From Mycobacterium bohemicum DSM 44277 (GTDB lineage Bacteria > Actinomycetota > Actinomycetes > Mycobacteriales > Mycobacteriaceae): a DNA stretch of 64,000 nt. Positions 25,638 through 33,742 of this stretch are shown here, in pieces. Numbering within the stretch: the stretch's first letter is position 1; each line of letters starts with the position of its first letter. Both the position numbers and the translations under genes were made by a program. The stretch covers positions 1 through 64,000 of the forward strand of contig NZ_CSTD01000006.1 of assembly GCF_001053185.1 (NCBI RefSeq). The letters run 5' to 3'. The notes beneath the pieces were generated by a model that saw nothing but the letters and a program-made list of their open reading frames with translations, was not told where the DNA came from and did no database searches.

Positions 25638-26507
25638 GGGCACCGGGGCGGGCCGCAGCGCGCGCGTGAAGATCACGTTCACCTGGCGCATCGCCACGCT
25701 GTAGGGCCACCAGGCCAGCCGCTTGAAGGCGTACAGCGCCCGGATGTCCGCGGAGGTGTAGATGAGGTAGCGGTTCTTGGCGACGCCGGCCAGGATCTTC
25801 TCGGCCGCCCTCTCCGGCGACACCGCGTGGCCCGTGAAGCGGTTGACCCAGCGGGCTACCCGCGGGTCTTCGCGGTCGACGCCCGCGATCTCGACGGTGT
25901 TGACCAGCGGGGTGTTGACCGCGCCGGGCACCACCAGCGAGACACCGATGCGGTGGCGGGCCAGGTCGAAGCGCAGCACCTCGGACACGCCGCGCAGCCC
26001 GAATTTGCTGGCGCTGTAGGCGGCATGCCAGGGCAGCGCGACCAGCCCGGCCGCCGAGGACACGTTGACCAGATGCCCGCCGCGGCGGGCCGCGACCATC
26101 GGCGGCACGAACGTCTCGATGACGTGGATCGGACCCATCAGGTTGATCGCGACCATCTTGCTCCACTGCTCGTGGGTCAGCCGGTCGACGGTGCCCCAGG
26201 CCGACACGCCGGCGATGTTGAGCACCACGTCCATGCTCGGGTGGCGGGCGTGGACATCGGCGGCGAACGCCGCCACCTGCCCGTAGTCGGCGATGTCGAG
26301 GGCGCGGTGCTCCGGCACCGCGGCGCCCAGCGCGCGGGCGTCGGCAACGGTGAGCTCCAGGCCGTCGGCGTTGCGGTCGGTCAGATAGAGCTCGGCCCCC
26401 TCGGCGGCCAGCCGCAGGGCCGTGGCGCGGCCGATGCCGCTCGCCGCGCCGGTCACCAGGCACCGCTTACCCGCGAAGTACCGCCCTCCGGAAATCCTGC
26501 GCGCCAT
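25572..26507 (-). CDS. Short-chain dehydrogenase/reductase (Rv3057c-like)
   Basis: This 311-residue SDR has the cofactor loop VTGAASGIGRATALRLA, LNIAGVSAWG (NAG-type motif) and the catalytic set NVSSAAGLVALPWHAAYSASKFGLRG (Ser, Tyr, Lys). The C-terminal part has a membrane-seeking stretch, IRALYAFKRLAWWPYSVAMRQVNVIF, like the mycobacterial family of about 287 residues. A tail of some 20 extra residues reads through the end of dinP. Substrate unknown. It follows the TetR gene (Rv3058c-like) by 27 bases on the same strand and is probably co-transcribed with it. Confidence 0.9.
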   Translation of the reverse strand: MARRISGGRYFAGKRCLVTGAASGIGRATALRLAAEGAELYLTDRNADGLELTVADARALGAAVPEHRALDIADYGQVAAFAADVHARHPSMDVVLNIAGVSAWGTVDRLTHEQWSKMVAINLMGPIHVIETFVPPMVAARRGGHLVNVSSAAGLVALPWHAAYSASKFGLRGVSEVLRFDLARHRIGVSLVVPGAVNTPLVNTVEIAGVDREDPRVARWVNRFTGHAVSPERAAEKILAGVAKNRYLIYTSADIRALYAFKRLAWWPYSVAMRQVNVIFTRALRPAPVPSTGHGQLEAHPEQPDRAVEVE

Positions 26508-26534
26508 GGCCGCGACGATACCGGCGGTCAGCCG

Positions 26535-27173
26535 CTACCCGGGACGGCCGCCCCACAGGCCGTGCAGCCACAGCCGCTCGAGCACTTTCACCCGACGCTC
26601 CATGTCGCCGCCCTTGCCGACGAGGAGCGGGTCGCCGGTCAGCACCAGCGACGTGGTGCCGGCCAGGGTGCGCACCAGCGTCGGGATGTCGTCGCTGATC
26701 GGATGGGCGGTTCCGGCCTTGATCTCGGCCTCGACGATGGCGATGATCTGGCGCAACACCACCTCGAATTGCCGCTGCAGGATGTCGCGGATCTCGTCGT
26801 CGGTGTGGCGCGCGGCGTTGCACGCCGTCACCACCGGATCGTTGTGCGTGTAGACCGCCGCGGCGCTGCCGACCATCCGTTTGGCGAACTGCTCGGGCGA
26901 CTCGCCCGGCTCGCGCGGGGCGAAATATCGAGTGAGTTCCTCGAGTTCCTGGGCGGCCTCGGCCATCAGGTGGGCGAGCACCGCGTACTTGGAGTCGAAG
27001 TAGAAGTAGAACCCGGAGCGGGCCACCCCGGCGCGCAGGCTGATGGTACTCACCGACAGCTCGTCAAACGGCTTCTCCTGCAGCAGTTCACGCACGGCCG
27101 CCAGGATGGCCTGGCGCTGCTTGTCGCCGCGGCGCTGCATGGCAGGCTCCGGCTGGCCGGCGTGGCTGCTCAT
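26535..27173 (-). CDS. TetR-family regulator divergent from cyp136 (Rv3058c-like)
   Basis: This 212-residue regulator has the HTH VSTISLRAGVARSGFYFYFDSKYAVLAHLM. The ATG at 27173 follows AGGGG; a further start at 27191 would add six residues. It is divergent from cyp136, and the gap carries two equally spaced inverted repeats, TGAC-N4-GTCA, at 27211-27222 and 27250-27261. This suggests direct control of the P450 and of its own operon with the SDR downstream. The ligand is unknown; a CYP136 substrate or product would be logical (inference). Confidence 0.88.
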   Translation of the reverse strand: MSSHAGQPEPAMQRRGDKQRQAILAAVRELLQEKPFDELSVSTISLRAGVARSGFYFYFDSKYAVLAHLMAEAAQELEELTRYFAPREPGESPEQFAKRMVGSAAAVYTHNDPVVTACNAARHTDDEIRDILQRQFEVVLRQIIAIVEAEIKAGTAHPISDDIPTLVRTLAGTTSLVLTGDPLLVGKGGDMERRVKVLERLWLHGLWGGRPG

Positions 27174-27209
27174 CCCCTGACCTTGCACCACGCCGCCCCA
27201 AATGCAAAC

Positions 27210-27262
27210 TTGACAGGCGTCAACTTTGTCGCGAAGGATACGGAATCAGTGACTGATGTCAC
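27210..27262. promoter_or_regulatory. Paired TGAC-N4-GTCA operator sites upstream of cyp136
   Basis: TTGAC-AGGC-GTCAA at 27210-27223 and GTGAC-TGAT-GTCAC at 27249-27262 are both perfect inverted repeats sharing the core TGAC-N4-GTCA. Their centres are 39 bp apart, in the divergent promoter region of the TetR gene and cyp136. Confidence 0.65.
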
Positions 27263-27298
27263 CCGACTGGGCTCACACCGGAGCGCGAAGGAGCGTCA

Positions 27299-28780
27299 AT
27301 GACCGCCACCATCAGCACCCCGCAGTACCTGCTGGATCAGGCCCGGCGCCGGTTCACCCCGTCGTTCAACAACTTTCCCGGCATGGGCCTGGTCGAACGG
27401 AAGCTGCTCAACACCGAGTTCCCGGAGCGCAAGCTCGCCGACCCGCCGCCCGGCAGCGGGCTCAAGCCGGTCGTCGGCGACGCCGGGCTGCCGGTCATCG
27501 GCCACATCATCGAGATGTTGCGCGGCGGGCCGGACTACCTGATGTTCATGTACCAGACCAAAGGCCCGGTGATCTTCGGGGACTCGCCGGTGATGCCGTC
27601 CGTCGCGGCGCTCGGCCCCGACGCCGCCCAGACCGTCTACTCCAACCGCAACAAGGACTACTCGCAGCAGGGCTGGGTGCCGGTGATCGGGCCCTTCTTC
27701 AACCGCGGGCTGATGCTGCTCGACTTCGAGGAGCACCTCTACCACCGCCGGATCATGCAGGAGGCGTTCACCCGTTCCCGGCTGGTCAGCTACGTCGAGC
27801 AGATGGACAAGGTGGTCTCCCAGGTCGTCGCCGACGACTGGGTGGTCAACGACGCCCGCTTCCTGCTTTACCCGGCGATGAAGGAGCTGACCCTCAACAT
27901 CGCCTCGATGGTGTTCATGGGCCACGAGCCCGGCACCGACCACGAGCTGGTGACCAAGGTCAACCGCGCGTTCGCCGTCACCACCCGCGCGGGCAACGCG
28001 ATCATCCGCACGCCCATCCCGCCGTTCACCTGGTGGCGCGGCCTCAAGGCGCGTGAGCTGCTGGAGAACTACTTCCGCGAGCGCGTCAACGAGCAGCGCG
28101 GCAAGGACGGCAACGACCTGCTGTCGGTGTTGTGCCAAAGCCAGGACGAGGACGGTAACCGCTTCACCGACGAGGACATCGTCAACCACATGATCTTTTT
28201 GATGATGGCCGCGCACGACACGTCGACGTCCACGGCGACGACGATGATCTATCACCTCGCCGGGCACCCGGAATGGCAGGAACGCTGCCGCGACGAATCC
28301 AACCGGCTGGGCGACGGGCCGCTCGACATCGAATCGCTGGAGAAGCTGGAGTCGCTGGACCTGGTGATGAACGAGTCGATCCGGTTGGTCACCCCGGTGC
28401 AATGGGCGATGCGCCGGACGGTCCGCGACACCGACCTGCTGGGCTACTACATTCCCAAGGGCACCAACGTGATCGCCTATCCCGGCCTGAACCACCGGCT
28501 CCCCGAGCTGTGGACCGACCCGATGACGTTCGACCCCGCGCGGTTCACCGAGCCGCGCAACGAGCACAAGCGGCACCGCTACGCGTTCTCGCCGTTCGGC
28601 GGCGGTGCGCACAAGTGCATCGGGTCGGTGTTCGGCACGTTGGAGATCAAGACGATCCTGCACCGCCTGCTCCGCCGCTACCGGCTCGAACTGCCCCGTC
28701 CCGGATACCGGGCGGAGTGGGACTACGGCGGCATGCCGGTACCCAAGGACGGCATGCCGATCGTGCTGCGCCCGATCTGA
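27299..28780 (+). CDS. cyp136: Cytochrome P450 CYP136
   Basis: This 493-residue P450 has the I-helix oxygen-activation motif MMAAHDTSTSTATTM, the ExxR of the K helix in NESIRLVTPVQWAMRR, and the haem-binding loop FSPFGGGAHKCIGSVFG with its Cys thiolate. It should be a mono-oxygenase using electrons from a ferredoxin; none is encoded nearby. The natural substrate is not established. The ATG at 27299 follows AAGGAG at good spacing. Expression is probably set by the divergent TetR regulator through the paired operators. Ortholog of Rv3059c-region cyp136 by synteny and length. Confidence 0.94.
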   Translation: MTATISTPQYLLDQARRRFTPSFNNFPGMGLVERKLLNTEFPERKLADPPPGSGLKPVVGDAGLPVIGHIIEMLRGGPDYLMFMYQTKGPVIFGDSPVMPSVAALGPDAAQTVYSNRNKDYSQQGWVPVIGPFFNRGLMLLDFEEHLYHRRIMQEAFTRSRLVSYVEQMDKVVSQVVADDWVVNDARFLLYPAMKELTLNIASMVFMGHEPGTDHELVTKVNRAFAVTTRAGNAIIRTPIPPFTWWRGLKARELLENYFRERVNEQRGKDGNDLLSVLCQSQDEDGNRFTDEDIVNHMIFLMMAAHDTSTSTATTMIYHLAGHPEWQERCRDESNRLGDGPLDIESLEKLESLDLVMNESIRLVTPVQWAMRRTVRDTDLLGYYIPKGTNVIAYPGLNHRLPELWTDPMTFDPARFTEPRNEHKRHRYAFSPFGGGAHKCIGSVFGTLEIKTILHRLLRRYRLELPRPGYRAEWDYGGMPVPKDGMPIVLRPI

Positions 28781-28799
28781 GGCGTCCCCTGCGCCCCGG

Positions 28800-29333
28800 T
28801 CAGGCGACCGAGGCCAGCCGGTTGGCGCAGGCGATCACCGCGCGCAGCGACGACTGGATCGGGTCGGAGGCCTCACCCATCGCCCATTCGGTGCGGGCCC
28901 CATTGCCGCCGCGGATGAAAGTTGCTGTCCGCCCGGATGATTGGATCTGGCGGAACTCCAGGATTTCCACCGTGAACCCGAGCTCGTGCAGCATCGCGGT
29001 GAGCGCTGCGACGGGGCCGCCGGCTGCGGCGCTCGAGGTGGTGATCCGGTCGCCGACGGCGATCACGGCCCGGAAGTTGCGGGCCTGCGGGCCCAGTCGG
29101 CCCGCGCGCCTGTCGGTGTCGGTGCACGCCCAGTCGCCCAGGCGCAGCGGGCCGCCGGAGTGACCATAGGTGGCGGTGAAGCTGTCCCACGACATTCCGT
29201 GTGCCTCCTCCCGAAGACCGCGCGGCAGGGCGGCGCCGAAGTGGTGGGCGAACCCCGCCTCGGCGGGGCACCGGCGCACCGGCTCGCCGGAGCCGTCCAC
29301 ACCGGCGTGGGCAAGAGATTCGGTAATGGGCAT
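28800..29333 (-). CDS. Stand-alone 2-isopropylmalate synthase regulatory (LeuA dimer) domain protein
   Basis: This 177-residue protein matches the C-terminal part of LeuA without the catalytic TIM barrel. FGAALPRGLREEAHGMSWDSF resembles the linker helix of LeuA, and GPVAALTAMLHELGFTVEILEF with the tail SLRAVIACANRLASV matches the allosteric leucine-binding domain. It may sense leucine or bind LeuA; no activity can be assigned. The ATG at 29333 is kept because homology extends upstream. An internal ATG at 29195 has a much stronger site, GGGAGGAGG, and would give the bare domain of 131 residues. It is convergent with cyp136. A short leader ORF and strong hairpins lie upstream (29384-29510). Confidence 0.78.
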   Translation of the reverse strand: MPITESLAHAGVDGSGEPVRRCPAEAGFAHHFGAALPRGLREEAHGMSWDSFTATYGHSGGPLRLGDWACTDTDRRAGRLGPQARNFRAVIAVGDRITTSSAAAGGPVAALTAMLHELGFTVEILEFRQIQSSGRTATFIRGGNGARTEWAMGEASDPIQSSLRAVIACANRLASVA

Positions 29334-29383
29334 CGCGTTGGTCTTCTCTGATCAGCAGGAGCGACCGACGGCAATAGCTTCCG

Positions 29384-29426
29384 ACCCGCAGCGGGGGGTC
29401 GGTCTGGATCAGACCCCGCTGCGGGT
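29384..29426 (-). promoter_or_regulatory. Strong 13-bp hairpin, candidate attenuator of the LeuA-domain gene
   Basis: ACCCGCAGCGGGG at 29384-29396 pairs perfectly with 29414-29426; an inner GGTCTG-GAT-CAGACC stem sits in the loop. In the minus-strand transcript, one arm is formed by the last codons of the leader ORF and the other lies just after its stop, 50 bases before the gene. No U-tract follows. Confidence 0.6.
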
Positions 29427-29510
29427 GCTGGCTACGGCCTGATTCAAGGCACGCGTGAGAAGACGCACGAGCGCGACAGTAGACCCCGCGCGGCGGGGAT
29501 GCAAGTTCAT
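29409..29510 (-). CDS. Candidate 33-residue leader peptide upstream of the LeuA-domain gene
   Basis: ATG at 29510 to TGA at 29409 encodes a short peptide starting MNLHPRRAGS and ending VASTRSGV. It has five Leu codons (TTG, CTC, CTT, CTC, TTG), none of them CTG, the dominant Leu codon of this DNA. Its early codons form a small hairpin (CCCCGC-N3-GCGGGG, 29484-29498), and its last codons form one arm of the 13-bp hairpin that follows. This is the layout of a translation-dependent attenuator. No Shine-Dalgarno sequence is visible, so initiation would be leaderless or weak. Function is inferred; the sequence could also be a chance ORF. Confidence 0.45.
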   Translation of the reverse strand: MNLHPRRAGSTVALVRLLTRALNQAVASTRSGV

Positions 29511-29583
29511 TGTCGGCCGGCGCGTCTGGTATTGCGGCGCAAGCTCATTCGACTCTGCCCGCGGTCATCCGCCGGCTCGGCGA

Positions 29584-30558
29584 CTAGTCGACCCGCAGGT
29601 ATGCCCGAATCGTCGTACCGGTGGCGCTGGTGTGGGTGCGCACCAGGTCGGAGATGGCGTTGACCAGGAACAGGCCGCGGCTCGCCGGGCCGTCGGACCC
29701 CGGGTCCAGCCGGCCGGCCAGCGGATCCTCGAGGCGGCCGGTGTCGCGCGCCTCACACACCAGGTGGTGATCGTCGCGCCAGAAGGCCAGCCGGCAGGCG
29801 CCGTCGGTGTACATCAGGCTGTTGGTGGCCAGCTCGGTGGCCACCAGCTGCAGATCCTCGATGCCGTCGCGGGAAAGGCCTGCGCCGTCGGCGTAGCGGA
29901 CGGCGAACGACCGGGCCGGTCGCAGGTCGGCGGACTTGCGCACCATGTAGGTGGCGGCCCCGGGATGCGTGGGCAACGGCCGGTTGCAGCGTCTCAGCGC
30001 GTCGTCGGGCGCGTACTCCGCGCTGCGCCGCAGCGCACCTCCGCTCCACAGCAGCGGGTGGGTCGCGCGAGCCTCGGTGAGCACGTCGTCGTCCAGCCGG
30101 CTCGCGTCATAGAGGCAGACGCCGGTCGCCCGGTAGCCCTCGAATGCCTCGTTGACCAGCGCCTCGTGCTCGGCGCACGCGAGGTATTCGCCGTCGGTGC
30201 GGCCCGGCCAGGCCAGCTGGCTGACGATTCGCACCCGTCGATCGGCATGTTCGGCGGCGAAGGATCCCTCGACGGCCATGAACCGGCCCGGATTGGGGGC
30301 GACGTCGGTGATGTCGGCCAGGCGCAAATGGGGCGGCGGCCTACCGCCGCTGTGCAGCGCGTCGCGCAGCAAGGCCAGCTCGTCGCCGGGGACCGCGATC
30401 AGCACCGCCTCGTCCATCGCCAGGCCGTGGGCGACGAACCGTTCCACGAAATCCAGGTACTCCCGCTGGGATCGATAGAACAAGGCGGAATGGACGAAGC
30501 GCTGCCCGTCCGGTTCGGTGCCCGGGGCCGTGACGGCCCTCTCGCGCCCAGTCGCCAT
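29584..30558 (-). CDS. MEDS-domain sensor with RsbW-like HATPase domain (anti-sigma regulator type)
   Basis: This 324-residue protein has an N-terminal MEDS-like domain (RFVHSALFYRSQREYLDFVERFVAHGLAMDEAVLIAVPGDE, residues about 19-60) and a C-terminal GHKL ATPase domain with the N box QLVATELATNSLMYTDG and the G-type motif GPASRGLFLVNAISDLV. It has no phosphoacceptor His, so it resembles RsbW/RsbA-type serine kinases or anti-sigma regulators rather than histidine kinases. It is likely a cytoplasmic switch of a sigma factor or anti-anti-sigma partner; no partner gene is adjacent. The ATG at 30558 is used. The gene is flanked by intergenic gaps of 248 and 100 bases and is probably monocistronic. 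Confidence 0.8.
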   Translation of the reverse strand: MATGRERAVTAPGTEPDGQRFVHSALFYRSQREYLDFVERFVAHGLAMDEAVLIAVPGDELALLRDALHSGGRPPPHLRLADITDVAPNPGRFMAVEGSFAAEHADRRVRIVSQLAWPGRTDGEYLACAEHEALVNEAFEGYRATGVCLYDASRLDDDVLTEARATHPLLWSGGALRRSAEYAPDDALRRCNRPLPTHPGAATYMVRKSADLRPARSFAVRYADGAGLSRDGIEDLQLVATELATNSLMYTDGACRLAFWRDDHHLVCEARDTGRLEDPLAGRLDPGSDGPASRGLFLVNAISDLVRTHTSATGTTIRAYLRVD

Positions 30559-30658
30559 GCCAAACCCCCCGCCCGACCGGCCGCGTCTGTCCCCTCCTCA
30601 TACCCGAAAGGCACCTTGGCTATACGCGTGACGGCGCTCACTGCGAGCACCGAAGCGG

Positions 30659-32110
30659 CTACAGCCACCAGGAGGCGGCGGCGTCCAGATGACGGCGGGT
30701 GCGATGACGGGCCAGGCTGTCGTCGCCGGCCTCGATCGCCTCCCGGATCCGCGCGTGCGCGTGCTCGACGGCCGCCACGTCGTCCCAGGTGGGAGCCGCC
30801 TGCCCGGTGCTGGACCAGTTCCGCCGGAACAACTCGACGATGATCCGCAAGAACAGGTCCAACAGCGCGTTGCCGGCCAGTTCCGCGAGGCCGACGTGAA
30901 AGCGGAACTCGTCGGCCCCGGCCGCACCGAGGTCGCCAACCCGTTCGTGGGGCGGGCGGGCGGCGAGGAAGGCCGCGACGTCGGGATCGTCGCGCCGCTT
31001 GACCACAGCGGCGACGTTGTCGATCTCGATGGCGTCGCGGACGCAGCGCAGGTCCTCCCGGGTGGGCCCGCGGTACTGCAGGTACAGGGCGATGGTGTCG
31101 ATGCTGGCCTGCGCCCGGGGGGTGCTGACGACCAGCCCGCCGCCGGGCCCGCGGCGCATCTGGGCGATCGCGTGATACTCCAGCAGCCGCACCGCCTCCC
31201 GGAACACGGCCCGGCTGACGCGGTATCGCTCCAACAGCGCCGCCTCGGTCCCGAAGACCGAACCGACCCGCCAACCGCCGGCGGCGATTTCGTCGCCGAT
31301 GGTGACCGCGAGCATCTCGGCGAGTTTGCCTTTGGGTGCATCGCCGGGGAGGCGCCGCGCCGGGCGCCGGCGGCCCGACCCTTGATGTTGCTGCAGCCAG
31401 GCGGTGACGCCCTTCACGTGCCGCTCGGTGAGCGTCCTGGCCCGGGCCGAGTCCCCGGCGGTCACGGCGGCCACGATCTCGGTGTGGTCGCCGTGCATGT
31501 GCTCGACCGCCTCGAGGGCCTCGCTCGCCGAGCCGGCCCGCGACTGCAGCGCGTATCGCTTGGTGAGCCTCATCAGGATGTCGATGAACAATTGCAGCAC
31601 AGGGTTTTTCGACCGCTGCGCCAACGCCAGGTGGAATTCCTCGCGCGGCGCCGGCAGCCCCGGGCGCCAGTTCGCCTCCGCGTCCAGCACCGCCCGCAGC
31701 CCCTCGATGCCGTCTTCGTCGATGCGCTCGGCGGCAAGCGACGCCGCCAGGGGCTCGAGGACCAGGCGGGCGTTGAGCAGGTCGGCCAGCGTGGTGCCCA
31801 GGTATTCGAGGTAGATGACGACGGCGCGGGTGGCCGGCGCCGCGTCCGGCTCGCAGATCAGCAGCCCGCCGCCCGGTCCGCGGCGCATCCGGGCCACCTG
31901 GTGGTGCTCCACCAGCCGAACGGCCTCCCGCAGCACCGACCGGCTCACGCCATAGCGTTGCCGCAGCGCGGTTTCCGAGCCCAGGTATTCCCCGACCGTC
32001 CAGCCGCGGCGCACGATGTCCGCCTCGATCTCGCGGGCGATCGCCGACGCCATGGTATGCGCCCGGCCGGTCTGCGGCCGAGCGGGCGTCGGGGTTGACT
32101 TGTGCGGCAA
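30659..32110 (-). CDS. Double GntR/FadR-type regulator (Rv3060c-like)
   Basis: This 483-residue protein consists of two complete GntR-FCD units in tandem. Unit 1 has the winged HTH with ALRQRYGVSRSVLREAVRLVEHHQVARMRRGPGG (about residues 48-82), and unit 2 repeats it as ALLERYRVSRAVFREAVRLLEYHAIAQMRRGPGG (about residues 289-323). Each unit is followed by a helical FCD ligand domain with metal-ligand-type His residues. A covalent pseudo-dimer of this kind could bind an operator as one chain or four HTHs as a dimer. The start is TTG 32110; ATG 32053 is the alternative. The likely targets are the fatty-acid genes around it (thiolase, FadE22), which is inference. Confidence 0.88.
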   Translation of the reverse strand: MPHKSTPTPARPQTGRAHTMASAIAREIEADIVRRGWTVGEYLGSETALRQRYGVSRSVLREAVRLVEHHQVARMRRGPGGGLLICEPDAAPATRAVVIYLEYLGTTLADLLNARLVLEPLAASLAAERIDEDGIEGLRAVLDAEANWRPGLPAPREEFHLALAQRSKNPVLQLFIDILMRLTKRYALQSRAGSASEALEAVEHMHGDHTEIVAAVTAGDSARARTLTERHVKGVTAWLQQHQGSGRRRPARRLPGDAPKGKLAEMLAVTIGDEIAAGGWRVGSVFGTEAALLERYRVSRAVFREAVRLLEYHAIAQMRRGPGGGLVVSTPRAQASIDTIALYLQYRGPTREDLRCVRDAIEIDNVAAVVKRRDDPDVAAFLAARPPHERVGDLGAAGADEFRFHVGLAELAGNALLDLFLRIIVELFRRNWSSTGQAAPTWDDVAAVEHAHARIREAIEAGDDSLARHRTRRHLDAAASWWL

Positions 32111-32116
32111 GGATTC

Positions 32117-33310
32117 TCAGCAGGTCAGGAGCATGCACCCCGCGACGGGTCCACCGCCCACGGAGACGACGCCGACCTGCGGGCGGTCGGCGACCTGGCG
32201 CTCTCCCGCGTCGCCGCGCAGCTGCAGGCACCCTTCGTGCAGCGCCCAGTACCCGTGCATGCGCCCGGCCGACAGTTGACCCCCGTAGGTGTTCAGCGGC
32301 AGGTCGCCGTCGCGGGCGATGCGCGCGCCGCCGTCGACGAACGGGCCGCCCTCGCCGTCACCGCAGATGCCCAGGGCCTCCAGCCACGCCACGGTGAGAA
32401 ACGTGAAGCCGTCGTACAGCTCGGCCACCCCGAGGTCGGCGGGCCGCAGGTCGGTCCGTGACCACATCTGCGCGGCCGCATCCGACATCGCCATCTTCGG
32501 ATAGTCCTCGCGGTGAAACCAGCCGCCGGCACCGTCGGCGCCGCCGATCGCCTCCACGGCCACGGCCCGGTGCGGACAGTCAGCGGCGTACTCCGCGTGC
32601 GACACCACCACGGCGATCGAGCCGTCGATCGGGACGTCGCAGTCCAGCAGCCCGAACGGCGTGGACACCGGCCGGGCGCCGAGGTAGTCGGCCATGGTCA
32701 TCGGATCGCGGTACACGGCGAGGGGATTCAGCGCGGCGTTGCGCCTGCCGTTGAGCGCCACCCAGCCCAGTTGTTCCTTGGTGGTGCCATAAAGCTCCAT
32801 GTGGCGGCGGCAGTTCAGCGCCAGCCAGTTCGCGGCCGAATAGGCCTGCGCCGCAATCAGATCGTTGATGTCGTCCATCGCGCCGACGGCCGGGCGGGGC
32901 GCGCCCTCGGGGGCGTCGAACATCCGCGCGAGCGGCGGGACCGGCGCGTTCTCTTCCTGCTTCACCGGGACCGTGCCGCCCAGCATCTGGATCGTCCGGT
33001 ACACCACCACGTGGCGGGCGCGACGCTCGGCGACCGCGCGGCAGGCCGACATGACCGGGCTGAGCAGCCCGCCGGTGCCGAACCCGGACCCGCAGTCGGC
33101 GGCCTCGATCCGCAGTTCGGCGGTGACGTCCTGGGCCGGCGTATCGCCCAGCGTCGCAATGCCGTCGATGTCGGCGGCCCGCAGGCCCGCGTCGTCGATG
33201 GCGGAGCGGACCGCCTCCATGGTCAGTTCCAGGCCCGGGATGCCGGTGCGACGGCCGATCCGCGAGATGCCGACCCCGGACAGGATCGCGTCCTTTTCGA
33301 ATAGCGCCAT
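32117..33310 (-). CDS. Thiolase/SCP-x-like acetyl-CoA acetyltransferase family protein
   Basis: This 397-residue thiolase-fold protein starts MALFEKDAILSGVGISRIGRRTG. It has GSGFGTGGLLSPVMSACRAVAERRARHVVVYR at the nucleophile-bearing turn, where Cys is within SACRAV, and LNTYGGQLSAGRMHGYWALHEGCLQLRGD at the C-terminal active-site region (GGxxxxGHP-like, altered). This is the mycobacterial lipid-transfer/thiolase-like group that usually pairs with a DUF35 partner, as the divergent gene here does. Such pairs are implicated in sterol or lipid CoA-thioester cleavage. The ATG at 33310 is preferred; upstream codons to 33355 overlap the palindromic promoter. It is followed by the GntR gene 6 bases after its stop. 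Confidence 0.84.
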   Translation of the reverse strand: MALFEKDAILSGVGISRIGRRTGIPGLELTMEAVRSAIDDAGLRAADIDGIATLGDTPAQDVTAELRIEAADCGSGFGTGGLLSPVMSACRAVAERRARHVVVYRTIQMLGGTVPVKQEENAPVPPLARMFDAPEGAPRPAVGAMDDINDLIAAQAYSAANWLALNCRRHMELYGTTKEQLGWVALNGRRNAALNPLAVYRDPMTMADYLGARPVSTPFGLLDCDVPIDGSIAVVVSHAEYAADCPHRAVAVEAIGGADGAGGWFHREDYPKMAMSDAAAQMWSRTDLRPADLGVAELYDGFTFLTVAWLEALGICGDGEGGPFVDGGARIARDGDLPLNTYGGQLSAGRMHGYWALHEGCLQLRGDAGERQVADRPQVGVVSVGGGPVAGCMLLTC

Positions 33311-33350
33311 AGACACCTGCCCGTCCGCCGAAACCCGCCGCTGGCTGAGA

Positions 33351-33374
33351 ACCAATAGAGTGTACTGTATTGGT
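33351..33374. promoter_or_regulatory. Inverted repeat in the thiolase/DUF35 divergent promoter
   Basis: ACCAATA at 33351-33357 is exactly inverted as TATTGGT at 33368-33374, with a 10-bp centre GAGTGTACTG. AGAGTGTACTT also occurs upstream of fadE22 (36057-36067), suggesting a shared regulator, perhaps the adjacent double GntR protein. Confidence 0.55.
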
Positions 33375-33375
33375 C

Positions 33376-33720
33376 GTGTCAGCCGAGTCGACGCCCCAGC
33401 TGCTCATCGAACACTGCGAGAGGTGCGCGCGCTGGGTGCATCCGGCGGCCGGTGAGTGCCGCGACTGCGGTGGCCCGCTGGTGGCGCGCCCGGTGTCCGG
33501 GCGCGGCACGGTGTTCACCTATACGGTCAACCATCACCCGTACAACCCGGAGATCCCCGTCCCGTACGTCATCGCCCTCGTCGAACTCGCCGAGCAGAGC
33601 GGGCTGCGGGTGGCCGCCAATATCGTTGGCTGCGAACCGGATTCGGTGGCCTGCGGGATGCCCGTCGGCCTGCGGCCCGAGAAGGGCGGCGGCGGCGCCC
33701 CGCAATTCGCCCCCGCCTGA
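33376..33720 (+). CDS. DUF35/OB-fold Zn-ribbon acyl-CoA-associated protein
   Basis: This 114-residue protein has the rubredoxin-like zinc ribbon CERCARWVHPAAGECRDCGG (two CxxC pairs) and then an OB-fold beginning GTVFTYTVNHHPYNPEIPVPYVIALVEL. DUF35 proteins associate with thiolase-like partners and stabilise or modulate them; the thiolase gene divergent to this one is the obvious partner. The GTG at 33376 is the most likely start. It lies one base after the inverted repeat, so initiation may be leaderless. A palindromic repeat follows the stop. Confidence 0.85.
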   Translation: MSAESTPQLLIEHCERCARWVHPAAGECRDCGGPLVARPVSGRGTVFTYTVNHHPYNPEIPVPYVIALVELAEQSGLRVAANIVGCEPDSVACGMPVGLRPEKGGGGAPQFAPA

Positions 33721-33742
33721 TTTGCGGCCTCCTCGTCGGCGC

